From Methylosinus sp. H3A (GTDB lineage: Bacteria; Pseudomonadota; Alphaproteobacteria; Rhizobiales; Beijerinckiaceae), in NCBI RefSeq assembly GCF_015709455.1, contig NZ_JADNQW010000004.1:1-64000 (forward strand): a DNA stretch of 64,000 nt. Direction: 5' to 3'. Every line of letters begins with the position of its first letter. Positions within the stretch are counted from its first letter, which is position 1. Both the position numbers and the translations under genes were made by a program. Below are positions 32,527-42,501 of the stretch, one piece after another. Below the pieces are notes generated by a model. The model worked only from the letters and a program-made list of their open reading frames with translations. It ran no database searches and was not told the DNA's origin.

Positions 32527-32943
32527 CGCGGGCTCTGTCGCGAATTTTTCTCGCGGGTCGGTTGGGGCTATGATCGCCGGGCGTGGGGCAGGCGGAATAG
32601 TCCGATGAGGCGTCCGCTGGTATGTGGCGTATCCGATGAGCTATCGTCAACTCGAAGAAATGATGGAAGAGCGCGGCGTCGAAGTCGACCATTCGACGCT
32701 CAACCGCTGGGTCGTCAGGTATGCGCCTTTGCTGGAAAAGCAGTTCCGTGCTCGCAAGAGCGCGGTCGGCTCGAGCTGGCGTCTCGATGAGACCTACGTG
32801 AAAGTCAAAGGCTTCTGGAAGTATCTGTATCGGGCCGTCGACAAGGCGGGCGCGACGGTGGATTTCCTCCTGACGGCCAAGAGGGACTGCAAAGCCGCGT
32901 TGCGCTTCTTGCACAAGGCGATCGGTCAGCATGGCGTGCCGGC
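32527..32943 (+). pseudogene. IS6 element fragment with tnp deletion
   Basis: The left end (GGCTCTGTCGCGAATTTTT) and the leader match the 440-1236 copy in reverse, followed by MAYPMSYRQLEEMMEERGVE with SSWRLDETYVKVKGFWKYLY. About 45 bp encoding the N-terminus (IDFKGSHFERDVILW in the other copy) is deleted. The frame is cut at about 32943, where GH94 sequence begins. The catalytic domain is incomplete and the gene is dead. Confidence 0.8.
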
Positions 32944-33790
32944 GCCATCTTCTGCGCGCCGCCGCCCGGCAATTCGTCGAAGGCGACGTGCAGCATTGGT
33001 GGCTGCCGCACTCTGGGCAAGGGATGCGAACGCGGATATCGGACGATCGCGTCTGGCTCGCCTTCGCGACCGCGATTTATGTGGCCAGCTCGGGCGACGC
33101 CGCGATATTGAATGAGATCGTGCCATTTCTCGAAGGCCCGCGCTTGCGAGACGGGGAGCACGAGGCCTTTTTTCCCGCGCAGATCGCAGACCAATCCGCT
33201 TCACTGTTCGAACATTGCGCCCGCGGCCTCGACCAATGCCTGGAGTTGACCGGCGGACACGGCTTGCCGCTGATCGGCGGCGGCGATTGGAACGACGGCA
33301 TGAACCGGGTCGGCGAAGGCGGCGCCGGCGAAAGCGTGTGGCTCGGCTGGCTGCTGCTGCGAACCATCGCGCTGTTTTCGCCGCTGGCCGAACAACGCGA
33401 CTCAGACCGCGCGCGCCGCTGGCGCGCACATGCGGATAAGCTGCGCGAGGCGCTCGAGCGTGAAGCGTGGGATGGCGAATGGTATCGCCGCGCGACATTC
33501 GACGACGGAACTTGGCTCGGCTCGAAAGACAGCGAAGAGTGCCGGATCGATTCGATCGCGCAATCCTGGGCGGTCTTGTCGGGCGCGGCCGATCCCGTGC
33601 GCGCATCCGCGGCGATGGCGTCCCTGTACGAGCAGTTGATCCGCAAAGAGGATCGCTTGGCTCTGCTGTTCTCGCCGCCCTTCGACAAGACCGCGCTCGA
33701 TCCGGGCTACATCAAGGGCTACCCTCCCGGCCTGCGCGAGAACGGCGGCCAATACAGCCACGCCGCCATGTGGGCGATCCTGGCCTATGC
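32944..33790 (+). pseudogene. Glycoside hydrolase 94 / cyclic beta-glucan synthase fragment
   Basis: The frame has [60 protein letters not shown] and [13 protein letters not shown], then [20 protein letters not shown]. This is the catalytic (alpha/alpha)6 region of GH94 phosphorylases, as at the C-terminus of NdvB/ChvB cyclic beta-1,2-glucan synthases. GDWNDGMN contains the family's general acid aspartate. Only about 280 of roughly 2800 residues remain, fused to an IS6 piece on the left and an IS21 piece on the right. Confidence 0.8.
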
Positions 33791-33792
33791 GC

Positions 33793-34075
33793 AGAACGGG
33801 TCCAGCCGGCTCGGTCGATCGGGCGTGGCGAACCGCGGCTCGACGCTGTCCGAACGCAGGTATTTGCGCACGGTATTGCGCGACAGCCCCGTGCGTCGCG
33901 CGATCTCCCGGATCGAGAACTCCTGCCGATATCGCCAGCGTCGGATGACGCTCAATAACTCCATGTCGATCACTCCCAGATCCCCGCGACGGTCGAGGGG
34001 GAAAGGTTCGAACATGGGTCAGTTCTCGGTGGAAAAACTCGTGCTGCCTGGGTCAGCTCTCAGTGGAAATCAACA
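33793..34075 (-). mobile_element. IS21-family left-end fragment with istA start
   Basis: On the minus strand, [20 protein letters not shown], then [20 protein letters not shown] and [17 protein letters not shown] are the IstA N-terminus (start about 33963). Upstream of it, two copies of a GGGTCAG-TCTC-GTGGAAA motif near 34018 and 34050 are the multiple terminal repeats of IS21 elements. The remainder of the element is absent. It lies between a GH94 fragment and an IS6 fragment. Confidence 0.8.
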
Positions 34076-34578
34076 GGATGAGACCTATGTGAAGATCAAA
34101 GGTTCCTGGAAATATCTCTATCGGGCCGTCGACAGCCGGCGCCACGGTGGGCTTCCTGCTGACGGTAAAGCGCGATCGCAAAGCGGCATTGCTGTTCCTG
34201 CGCCGAGCGATCAGTCAGAAGGGCGCGCCAAAGAAGATCACGATCGACAAGAGCGGCGCCAACACCGCGGCGATTGAGAGCTACATCGCGGAGCACGAGG
34301 CGGACATCAAAATCCGGCGAAGGAAATATCTGAACAACATCGTCGAACAGGACCACCGAGCGATCAAACGGGTGGCGCGGCCGGCTTTGGGGTTCAATCC
34401 TTTCGCTCGGCCGCGGCGACGCTCGCCGGGGTCGAACTCATGCACATGATCCGAAAGGGACAGTTCCGAACGGCGCGCAGATTGTGTCCAGCGAAGCAGT
34501 TCTACGCTCTCGCGGCGTAAGCCTCGAGAGGCCCCCTGTCCTGCATCTCGCCTTAACGCAAAATTTGCGACACAACCC
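34076..34578 (+). pseudogene. IS6 transposase C-terminal fragment with right end
   Basis: The translation begins [20 protein letters not shown] and continues [20 protein letters not shown] with EHEADIKIRRRKYLNNIVEQ. After GFNPFA a frame change is needed to reach ELMHMIRKGQFRTARRLCPA and the stop at about 34520. The right terminal repeat (AAATTTGCGACACAACCC) ends at 34578. There is also a frame problem near 34135. It is inactive. Confidence 0.8.
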
Positions 34579-34640
34579 GTATTATTGTGTTCGCGTCAGT
34601 CTCCTGCTGTTGTCACTAAACCCTTGTCACCGGAGCTCCT

Positions 34641-37600
34641 ATGGCCACTCTTTTTGCAACCGCTGCGGTGGATCAGTTCGTAGGTTCGGTCGGAACCTTC
34701 ACGGTCAGCTATGCGAATGCGCCATCGGGGACCAATATTTATCTTTCCGGCGGCGGATCGCCCACTGGCTGGGCCGTTGGCGACACCTATGTCGGCATCA
34801 CGACCGTCATCGGCTCGTCTTACGATGATTACATCTCGGGCGACGGCAATAATGATACGCTCTATGGCGGCGACGGAAACGATACGCTTTATGGTTTTGG
34901 CGCGGCCGGCTCGATAACCTATCTTTATGGCGGCAACGGCATTGACACGCTCGTGGGCAGCGCGGGCATCGACATTATGGATGGCGGCGCCGGCGAGAAC
35001 ACAGTTTCTTATTATCTCTCGCCCGAGGGCCTCACCATTTCGCTCGCCAATCCGGGGATCAATACGGGCTGGGCCGCCGGAGATGTCTATACGAATCTGC
35101 AGGATGTCATTGGCTCCAAATATAACGACATCATCTATGGCAGCGCGACGGGTGTCCTGAACCAGCTCCAGGGCGAGGAGGGCAATGACATCATCTATGG
35201 CGGCACAGGCTACAATGTCCTGATCGGCGGGTCTGGCGCGGATGAATTGCATGGCGGCGGCACCGGAAATCTCATCGATTACGAAACGGCTACCGTCGGC
35301 GTGACCGCCTCCATGGCCACTCCAACGATCAATACAGGCGATGCGGCGGGCGACACCTATATCAACCTCTATGGCGCGTCCTTGGCGGGATCACCCTTTG
35401 ACGACGTTCTTTATGGCGACGCCGGGGACAACATCATCCTGGGCGATCCCGACACCTCTGTTTACAACCACTATGGCAATGACAAGCTCTATGGTGGTGC
35501 GGGCAATGATATTCTCGACGGCGGTCCGGGCGCTGATTATCTTGATGGCGGCACGGGCTATAATTACGCCTCCTATAATGACGCGAAGGCGGGCGTCACC
35601 GCCTCCCTGGCCAATGCCGCGATCAATACGGGCGACGCTGCCGGTGATGCCTATGTCGATATTCAGGGCCTCATCGGCTCCACTTTTGACGACACACTGA
35701 TCGCCGACAATAATGGCGACACGCTGCAGGGCGGTCTGGGCAATGACACGCTGATCGGCGGCGCCGGCAATGACACGCTGCAGGGCGGCGCGGGAGCTGA
35801 TGTCCTCAACGGCGGTGCGGGCTATGACGCCACAAATTATTCAGATTCAACAGTAGGCCTAACTGTCAACATGACCGACGCCACCAAGAGCACCGGCATT
35901 GCGGCGGGCGACACCTTCATTTCAATCGAGCATCTTGTTGGCTCGTCCTTTGACGATATTCTCGTTGGCGATGCCACAGCCCAACTCATCGAAGGCGGGG
36001 CGGGCAATGACACGCTCTATGCCGGAAGTGCGGCGACCGTCACGCTGCAGGGCGGCGATGGCAATGACACGCTCTATGGCGGATCGGGCTATAATATCCT
36101 GACAGGCGGCGCGGGAGCCGATGCGCTTTATGGGGCGGGCACGGGCAATCTTGTCTCCTATGACACGGCCACGGCGGGCGTCACCGCCTCTTTGGCCAAT
36201 GCGGCCAGCAATACGGGCGATGCCGCAGGCGACACCTATAATAATCTTCTCGGGGCCTCTTTGCAGGGATCGAGCTATAACGACATTCTCACGGGCGACG
36301 CGGGGCCAATAATATCAATGGCGGGGCGGGCAATGACCAGCTCAATGGCCTTGGCGGCAACGATATTCTCGACGGTGGCGCAGGAGCGGACGCTCTCGAT
36401 GGCGGCACGGGCTATAATTACGCCTCCTATAATGACGCGAAGGCGGGCGTCACCGCCTCCCTGGCCAATGCCGCGATCAAGACGGGCGACGCTGCCGGTG
36501 ATACCTATGTCAATATTCAGGGCATGTTCGGGTCGAATTACAACGACATTCTCTACGGCGACGCGAATGCGAACATCATCTACGGCGGCAGCGGCGATGA
36601 TACAATCTATGGCGGCGGCGGCAGTGACATTCTCTACGGCGGCGACGGCAATGACACACTCATCGCCGGTCCCGGCAATAGCCTCCTTTACGGTAATGCG
36701 GGCAGCAATACGTTCAAATTCCTGAATGCCAGCGACTCGATTTCAACGCCAACGGTCGCACCCAGTATTATTGAAGACTTCAAGACCGGCATCGACAAAA
36801 TCGACATCTCGGCAATTTCTCCCACCAATGTCGCAATCATTCAGGAAAACGGCTTCTATACGCTGCAAGCCACAGGCTGGACAGGAGCCATCCTTTCCGT
36901 GCGCTCAGTCAATGCCTTCGTTCTGTCAGATGTCATTACGACTATTCCGGGCGTAACACTGACGGGCACGCCCGGACCCGACCAGCTCGTGGGCGGACCA
37001 GGCAATGATACGATCATTGGCAATGGCAGCGCGGACGCGCTCACGGGTGGGGCGGGCGATAATACATTCGTCTACAACACGGCCAGCGATTCAACGCCGG
37101 CCGCCTATGACATCATCCATGATTTCAAGACCGGCCTGGACAAGGTCGACATGACCGCGCTGAACCCGACCTCGATCAGCCTCGTGCGCTATCAGGGCGG
37201 CACCTACATATTCGGCGGCGCGGCCTCGGGCTATTTTGAAGTCGCCTCGACCCAGGACATTAACGCCGCTGATATTCTCGGTCTGCAAACGGGCGTCTTC
37301 ATGCAGGGCGGCTCAACGGCGGGATCAACAGGCGTCGAGACGCTGATCGGCTCTGCTTTCGGCGAAACAATCGCGGCAGGCAGCGGCATTGACCTGATCA
37401 CCGGCGGCGGCGGCGCCGATGCCCTCGTGGCCGGAGCCGGAGCCGATACTTTCGTCTACAACGCGGCCAACGATTCAACACCCGTCAGCTATGACATTAT
37501 CCACGGGTTCAAAACCGGGACGGACAAGGTCGATATGACCGCGCTGAACCCGACCTCGATCAGCCTCGTGCGCTATCAGGGCGGCACCTATATTTTCGGC

Positions 37601-38458
37601 GGCGCGGCCTCGGGTTACTTCGAGCTTGCCTCGACCCAGGACATTAACGCTTCCGATATTCTCGGCCTGCAAACGGGCGTCTTCATGCAGGGCGGCTCAA
37701 CGGCAGGATCAACAAGCGTCGAAACGTTGACCGGCTCCAATTTGGGCGAAACAATCGCGGCGGGCAATGGCATTGACCGGATCATTGGCGGCGGCGGCGC
37801 CGATGCCCTCGTGGCGGGAGCCGGGGCCGATACTTTCGTCTACAACACCGCCAGCGATTCAACACCTGTCAGCTATGACATTATCCACGGGTTCAAAACC
37901 GGGACGGACAAGGTCGATATGACCGCGCTGAACCCGACCTCGATCAGTCTGCAGCGCTATCAGGGCGGCACCTATATTTTCGGCGGTGCGGTCTCGGGTT
38001 ACTTCGAGCTTGCCTCGACCCAGGACATTAACGCTTCCGATATTCTCGGCCTGCAAACCGGCGTCTTCATGCAGGGCGGCTCAACAGCGGGATCAACAAC
38101 CGTTGAGACGCTGACCGGCTCCAGTTTTGGCGAAACGATCGCCGCAGGCAATGGCATTGATACGATCATTGGCGGCGGCGGCGCGGACTCCCTCGTGGCC
38201 GGAGCCGGGGCCGATACTTTCGTCTACAAGGCGATCAGCGACAGCACGACTTCGTCCTATGACATCATCCACGGGTTCAAGAGCGGCACGGATAAGGTCG
38301 ATCTGACAGCCGTACGCGCGGGTGCGGCCGATACGTTCGGCCTGCTGAACACGGCCAATGGCAGTTACTTATTCGTCGATCTCCAGGGCAACGGCACCAC
38401 GGATATGGAGATTGCCTTCACCTCCAATAACGTGACCGCCGCCGACATCAAATGGTAG
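34641..38458 (+). pseudogene. Large RTX (hemolysin-type Ca-binding) repeat protein, frameshifted
   Basis: This is a secreted, calcium-binding RTX protein of about 1270 residues if read through. The first frame (34641 to 36305) is packed with GGxGxDxLxG nonapeptides ([15 protein letters not shown]). The second (to 38458) continues [20 protein letters not shown] through three copies of a 128-residue module to a C-terminus FTSNNVTAADIKW typical of type I secretion substrates. Restoring one G in the run at 36302-36305 (GACGCGGGGCC) joins the frames. No N-terminal signal peptide and no nearby ABC exporter are seen. Function could be an S-layer, adhesin or surface protein. Confidence 0.85.
37080..38242 (+). 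repeat. Tandem 384-bp (128-residue) repeat, three copies
   Basis: Units beginning near 37080, 37464 and 37848 repeat with a fixed 384-bp period and very high identity. Each encodes YDIIHGFKTGTDKVDMTALN, then RYQGGTYIFGGA, ILGLQTGVFMQGGSTAGST and GGGGADALVAGAGADTFVYN. The third is followed by a diverged C-terminal cap. Such repeats expand and shrink by recombination. Confidence 0.85.
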
Positions 38459-38512
38459 GCCGCGCCTGAAACGGTAAACATTCGCTGTGGGCCGCAGGGC
38501 AGCGCCTTCTGG

Positions 38513-38719
38513 TCAGGGATTGGATCGTGATTTCAGTTCGTTGTGGATTTTTATGAGTTCGACGAGGTTTTCGACGCCGAAGTCGGTGAAGGCGAGGATT
38601 TCGTGATCTCCGGCGCCGTAGACCCAGATCTCGCCGTCCTCTGGCTCCATTTCGTTGGCGACATCGTACAGGAAGTCGACGCTTTCACCGAGTTGCTCGG
38701 CGATGCGATCGACGGTCAT
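38513..38719 (-). CDS. Small hypothetical acidic protein
   Basis: The protein has 68 residues starting MTVDRIAEQLGESVDFLYDV and then ANEMEPEDGEIWVYGAGDHE, ending ELIKIHNELKSRSNP. It is acidic and has no membrane helix. The first part could be a small helical domain. I do not recognise a family. The start at 38719 is preferred over 38788 because the upstream part falls in the dispersed repeat. It sits between the RTX gene and an IS6 remnant. Confidence 0.5.
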   Translation of the reverse strand: MTVDRIAEQLGESVDFLYDVANEMEPEDGEIWVYGAGDHEILAFTDFGVENLVELIKIHNELKSRSNP

Positions 38720-38774
38720 AACAGATGGTATGCCTCCGCCGAGGGCCGCCTGGCATTGATTCCGGTTTTTGAGA

Positions 38775-38845
38775 TGGTTGCGGTGCAATTATTGCCGATA
38801 GCTACGCGATGGGTCCGGCAGTTCGTTAGGATCAAGCAGCGAGCA
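38775..38845. repeat. Dispersed inverted repeat, right copy
   Basis: This is the reverse complement of the sequence at 32444-32513: AGATGGTTGCGGTGCAA, CGATAGCTACGCGAT and GGTCCGGCAGTTC. The intervening 6.3 kb is the RTX/IS segment. Confidence 0.65.
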
Positions 38846-38883
38846 CCGCACTCCAGATTTCGGGCGCAGTCGTCCCGGCGGCT

Positions 38884-39390
38884 CTAAATCTGCTCAGCGC
38901 GAATTGACCCTTCCTGATGCGATGCATGAGTTCGACGCCGGCGATCGTGATCGCCGCATGGCGGGCGCCGCCCGATGTGACGCCTGATATCCGTCGAGAG
39001 TGATTTTGCGCGGCGGCCGTCCGTGGCGCGCGAACGCACGACGGAAAAACGCTTTGGCGGCGCCGACATCTCGCTTCGCGCGCAGCAAAAAATCCACTGT
39101 CTTTCCCGCCTTATCGACGGCGCGGTAGAGATAGACCTAGTGGCCCTTGATTTTGACGTAGGTCTCATCGACGCGCCACGATCCGCCGACTTGGCGCGCG
39201 AAACGATTCCATCGCTTTTCAAATTCCGGAACGTAGCGCTGAACCCAGCGCATGATGGTCGTATGGGCAACCGACAAGCCGCGCTCCGCCATCATTTCCA
39301 CGAGGTCTCGGAAGCTGAGCTTGTATCGCAGATACCAGCGCACACAGAGAACGATGATTTCGCGGTCGAAATGGCGTCCTTTGAAAAGAT
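38884..39390 (-). pseudogene. IS6-family transposase (second subtype), decayed
   Basis: The frame shows FKGRHFDREIIVLCVRWYLR, then YKLSFRDLVEMMAERGLSVA with [15 protein letters not shown] and a stop (TAG at about 39137). The frame continues VDFLLRAKRDVGAAKAFFRR and ITLDGYQASHRA. A large internal deletion then joins, in another frame, to AAITIAGVELMHRIRKGQFA and the C-terminus. It differs from the other IS6 copies (VRWYLRYKLS versus VRWYMAYPMN). It truncates the 5' part of cas4. Confidence 0.8.
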
Positions 39391-39418
39391 CGTTCCACGC
39401 TCAGCATGCCCATAACCC

Positions 39419-39550
39419 CAGAGTCCGGTTCACGCAACCTACGAGGCCAAGCTCTGCCGGGCCTGCTCGCTGCTGGAGATTTGCGCGCCGCGAGAGACCG
39501 CCGAAGGCGGCAAGGTGGCGCGTTGGCTCGAACGCATGGTCGGGGAGTGA
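39419..39550 (+). pseudogene. cas4: Cas4 C-terminal remnant
   Basis: The frame HATYEAKLCRACSLLEICAP RETAEGGKVARWLERMVGE ends one base before cas1. The CRACSLLEIC cysteines are the C-terminal Fe-S ligands of Cas4. The rest of the gene (about 170 residues) was removed when the IS6 element arrived on its left. The position directly before cas1 is as in type I-C loci. Confidence 0.7.
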
Positions 39551-39551
39551 G

Positions 39552-40592
39552 ATGGTCGACCGCCGCCACCTCAACACGCTCTATGTCTCCACCGAGGGCG
39601 CTTATGTACGCAAGGACGGAGAGAACGCCGTAGTCGAAGTGGACGGCGGGGAGCGGCTGCGCGTGCCGCTGCACAAGCTCGGCTCCATCGCGCCGTTCGG
39701 TCGCGTGACCATCTCTACTGGCCTGATGGCGGCGGCGGTGGAGTCGGGAATTGCTATCACTCATTTCTCCGACAATGGCCGCTTTCTCGCTCGCGTCGAG
39801 GGACCGGTCTCGGGCAATGTGCTGTTGCGCCGCGATCAGTTCCGTGTCCATGAGAGCGAGGCGGCGAGCGCGAACTTTGCTGCTGTGATCATTATCGCCA
39901 AAGCCTCCAACCAGCGTGCAGTATTGCAAAGGGCGTTGCGCGATCACGGCGACGGATTGGATCAGACCGCCAGAGACGCTCTGCATTCTTCCGTAGAACA
40001 TCTGGCAGACGCGGCTCGCCGCTGTCTGAAGCCTCGCGCGCTCGACGAGGTGCGCGGCGTGGAAGGCGAGGCCGCGCGCGCCTATTTCGGGGTTTTCGAT
40101 CATCTGATCTGCGTGAAGGAGCCGGGTCTACGCTTTGGCGCCCGCTCACGCCGTCCGCCGCTTGATGCGGTCAATGCGCTCTTGTCGTTCCTCTATACCT
40201 TGCTGGCTCACGATTGCCGGTCGGCGCTCGAAGGCGTCGGGCTCGATCCGGCGGTGGGATTTCTGCATCGTCTGCGTCCCGGACGCCCGAGTCTCGCGCT
40301 GGATCTGATGGAGGAGTTGCGTCCCCATCTGGCTGATCGGCTGGCGCTGATCAATCGCGGCGAAATCGGCGTGAGCGATTTTCGCCTGTTCGAGAATGGC
40401 GCTGTGCTTCTCAACGATGATGCGCGTAAGCAGGTGCTTGTCGCGTTTCAGGAACGCAAGCGCGAGGAAATCGAGCACCCTTTCCTGAAGGAAAAACTGG
40501 CCATCGGCCTGCTGCCCCACATTCAGGCGCGACTGCTGGCCAAGGCGGTGCGCGGCGATCTCGACGGCTATCCGCCGATGATCTGGAAATAG
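39552..40592 (+). CDS. cas1: CRISPR integrase Cas1, type I-C
   Basis: Cas1 is the metal-dependent nuclease that inserts spacers into the array together with Cas2. It has 346 residues. The N-terminal beta domain starts MVDRRHLNTLYVSTEGAYVR KDGENAVV. The helical domain has GVEGEAARAYFGVFDHLI (catalytic Glu), GLDPAVGFLHRLRPGRPSLA (His) and LDLMEELRPHLADRL (acidic). The C-terminal part LFENGAVLLNDDARKQVLVA is usual for the I-C subtype. It is the only intact gene of the locus: cas4 is truncated, cas2 is interrupted and no interference genes lie in the window. Confidence 0.92.
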   Translation: MVDRRHLNTLYVSTEGAYVRKDGENAVVEVDGGERLRVPLHKLGSIAPFGRVTISTGLMAAAVESGIAITHFSDNGRFLARVEGPVSGNVLLRRDQFRVHESEAASANFAAVIIIAKASNQRAVLQRALRDHGDGLDQTARDALHSSVEHLADAARRCLKPRALDEVRGVEGEAARAYFGVFDHLICVKEPGLRFGARSRRPPLDAVNALLSFLYTLLAHDCRSALEGVGLDPAVGFLHRLRPGRPSLALDLMEELRPHLADRLALINRGEIGVSDFRLFENGAVLLNDDARKQVLVAFQERKREEIEHPFLKEKLAIGLLPHIQARLLAKAVRGDLDGYPPMIWK

Positions 40593-40666
40593 GAGCCGGA
40601 CGCAGATGATGGTGCTCGTCAGCTATGACGTGGAAACATTGACGGCGGCCGGCCGCAGGCGACTGA

Positions 40667-41837
40667 TACGGGTTCCGGCTGATTGACTCGGCGACGGGGA
40701 TTCCCGGGGCGAATCGAAGTAGCTAAGCTGTATCGCCATGAATCGCTGGAGGCGGGTCATGGCGACGATAGCTGCGCATTTGAGCGTCGATGCGTTGCGT
40801 GAACGGTATGTTTCGAGTTCGAACGCGCGCGAGGCGCGGCATTTCCATGCGATCTGGCTGCTCGCCAAGGGCCACACGCTCGGCGAAGTCGCCGAGATGA
40901 CGTCCTTTGCCCAGCGCTGGATCGAGCAACTCGCGGCGCGCTACAACGCAGAAGGACCGGAGTCTCTCGGCGACTTGCGCCGGCGCAACGGCTCGACGGC
41001 GACGGTGTTGAAGCCCGATCTGCTCGCCGAGCTGCGCGTTCGGCTGAACGAGCCCCCCGACGACGGAGGCTTGTGGACGAGCGCGAAAGTCGCGGCTTTT
41101 CTCGCGCGCGAATTGGGGCTGGAGAAAGTTGCGGTTCAGCGCGGCTGGGAAGCGCTGAAAGCCTGCGGCATGTCGATCCAGGCTCCACGCCCCAAAAATC
41201 CGAAGGTGGCTTCGCCCGAGGAGGCGGCGGCGTTCAAAAAAACCTCGAAGACGCCGTCGCGGAGGAAGCCGCGAAGCATCCAGAGCGATCGGTCGAGGTC
41301 TTCGCCAGCGACGAGCACAGGCCGGCCTGAAACCGGTCACGCGGCGCGTCTGGGCGCCCGTCGGCGAGCGGCCGATCGCGCATGGCCATCATCGCTTCGA
41401 CTGGCTCTATGTGACCGCCTTCGTCTCGCCGGCGAGCGGCGAGACCTTCTGGTACGTGCACGACGGCGTCTCGAAGCCGTTTTTCGCGGCGCTGCTCGAG
41501 ACCTTCGCGCGCGAAGCCAAGGCCGGCGTCGATCGCACGATCGTGCTCGTCATCGACAACGCCGGCTGGCACGGCGAGGCTGGTCTGAGCGTGCCGGATG
41601 GCGTGCGACTGGTTTTTCTGCCGCCCTATACGCCGGAGCTGCAACCCGCCGAGACCTTATGGGCTCTCGTCGACGAGCCGATCGTCAACAAGCACATCGG
41701 AACGATAGAGGAACTCGACGCGATCATCGGCGAAAGATGCGCCGCGCTCGCGAGCGAGCGCGACATCATCAAAAGCCGCGCCGGCTTCCATTGGTGGCCA
41801 AAAATCGCCAAGCCGAAGTAATCAGCCGGAAACCGTA
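40667..41837 (+). mobile_element. IS630-family element, copy 2, inserted in cas2
   Basis: It is almost identical to 11663-12834 over its whole length, with the same terminal repeats, and is flanked by TGA on both sides (40664-40666 and 41838-41840). It is one base shorter because of a deletion near 41322. It must have arrived recently relative to the age of the decayed locus, since the two copies differ at only a few positions. Confidence 0.9.
40738..41821 (+). pseudogene. IS630 transposase with one-base deletion
   Basis: The N-terminal half is the same as copy 1, including the A7 frameshift run (about 41236-41242). In the catalytic frame, GCACAGGCTCGGCCTG of copy 1 reads GCACAGGCCGGCCTG here (about 41322). 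The DDE domain is therefore split, with one part ending SDEHRPA and the other resuming at about 41330. The transposase should be inactive in cis but the element could be moved by copy 1. Confidence 0.82.
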
Positions 41838-42068
41838 TGAGACGAATCGCCAAGGCCTGCCGCGATGTCGGGCAACGCGTGCAGTTTTCTGTTTTCGAAT
41901 GCGAGGTCGATCCGGCGCAATGGGCGACGCTGCGAGCCCGACTGATCGGCGGAATCGATCCGAACAAGGAGCCTCCGGTTCTATTTTCTCGGCAGCAACT
42001 GGCGCCGCCGCGTGGAGCATGTGGGCGCCAAGCCGGCAGTGGACTTCGATGCACCGATGATCGTGTGA

Positions 42069-42376
42069 GCAGACCACGGTTTAGCTCATCCGGCGTCTTC
42101 ATTTTTCACTCGATTGAAGTCGGCCATTTTCGAGATTTCCGGCGATTTCGCTTTCGATCCGCGTTCGCGTTCACCGGAAGCGAGGGCATGACATTTTACG
42201 AGCGCGAACCCGGAGCGACCGGTGGGAAGCCGGCAGGTTCGCGGAGTTAAATATCCCTTGCTATCAAGAATCTGAAGCTTCCCTTTCAATGTGCGCTCCT
42301 TTTAGGGAGTTCGATCGCAACGGTTCGCGCGTAAACCTCTATTTTGTTCGTCCGATCAATGTTCTATCCTGCTGAA
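42069..42376 (+). other. Probable CRISPR leader region
   Basis: The 308-bp non-coding stretch between cas2 and the first repeat becomes AT-richer towards the array (TTAAATATCCCTTGCTATC, CCTCTATTTTGTTCGTCC). Its place and composition suit a leader with promoter and integration signals. No gene is seen. Confidence 0.5.
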
Positions 42377-42460
42377 GTCGCCTCTCGCGCAGAGGCGTGG
42401 ATTGGAACAAGGTGCTCAACTGGGCGGCCCTGAACGTGTGGCACGGTCGCCTCTCGCGCA
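42377..42460 (+). CRISPR. Relic type I-C CRISPR array (1.5 repeats, 1 spacer)
   Basis: One full 32-bp repeat (42377-42408) starts GTCGCCTCTCGCGCAGAGGC and ends GTGGATTGGAAC, close to the I-C consensus ending ATTGAAAC. Its inner GCCTCTCGCGCAGAGGC arms form the usual hairpin. A 37-bp spacer follows (42409-42445), then the first 15 bases of a second repeat (GTCGCCTCTCGCGCA). The match stops abruptly at 42460, where IS66-associated sequence starts. The remainder of the array was evidently deleted. Confidence 0.82.
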
Positions 42461-42501
42461 CCGGAGCTGCGCCGTTGCGTGTTTCGTGGTAGATGAAATC
42501 A

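Larger units (their letters stand above)
40606..42068 (+). pseudogene. cas2: Cas2, interrupted by IS630 and frameshifted
   Basis: The 5' part MMVLVSYDVETLTAAGRRR (from 40606) and the 3' part [20 protein letters not shown] with [20 protein letters not shown] flank the IS630 copy at 40667-41837. Removing the element and one TGA copy gives CGA CTG AGA CGA ATC, an in-frame R-L-R-R-I as expected for Cas2. A second lesion near 41970 (about two missing bases in AAGGAGCCTCC) shifts the frame. [20 protein letters not shown] and the stop at 42068 are then read from another frame. Adaptation should be abolished. Confidence 0.88.

Noticed and set aside
42377..42408. Possibility that the 32-bp repeat is an ordinary hairpin
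   Set aside because: Its sequence, length, partial second copy 37 bp later and its place after cas1-cas2 fit a type I-C repeat much better.
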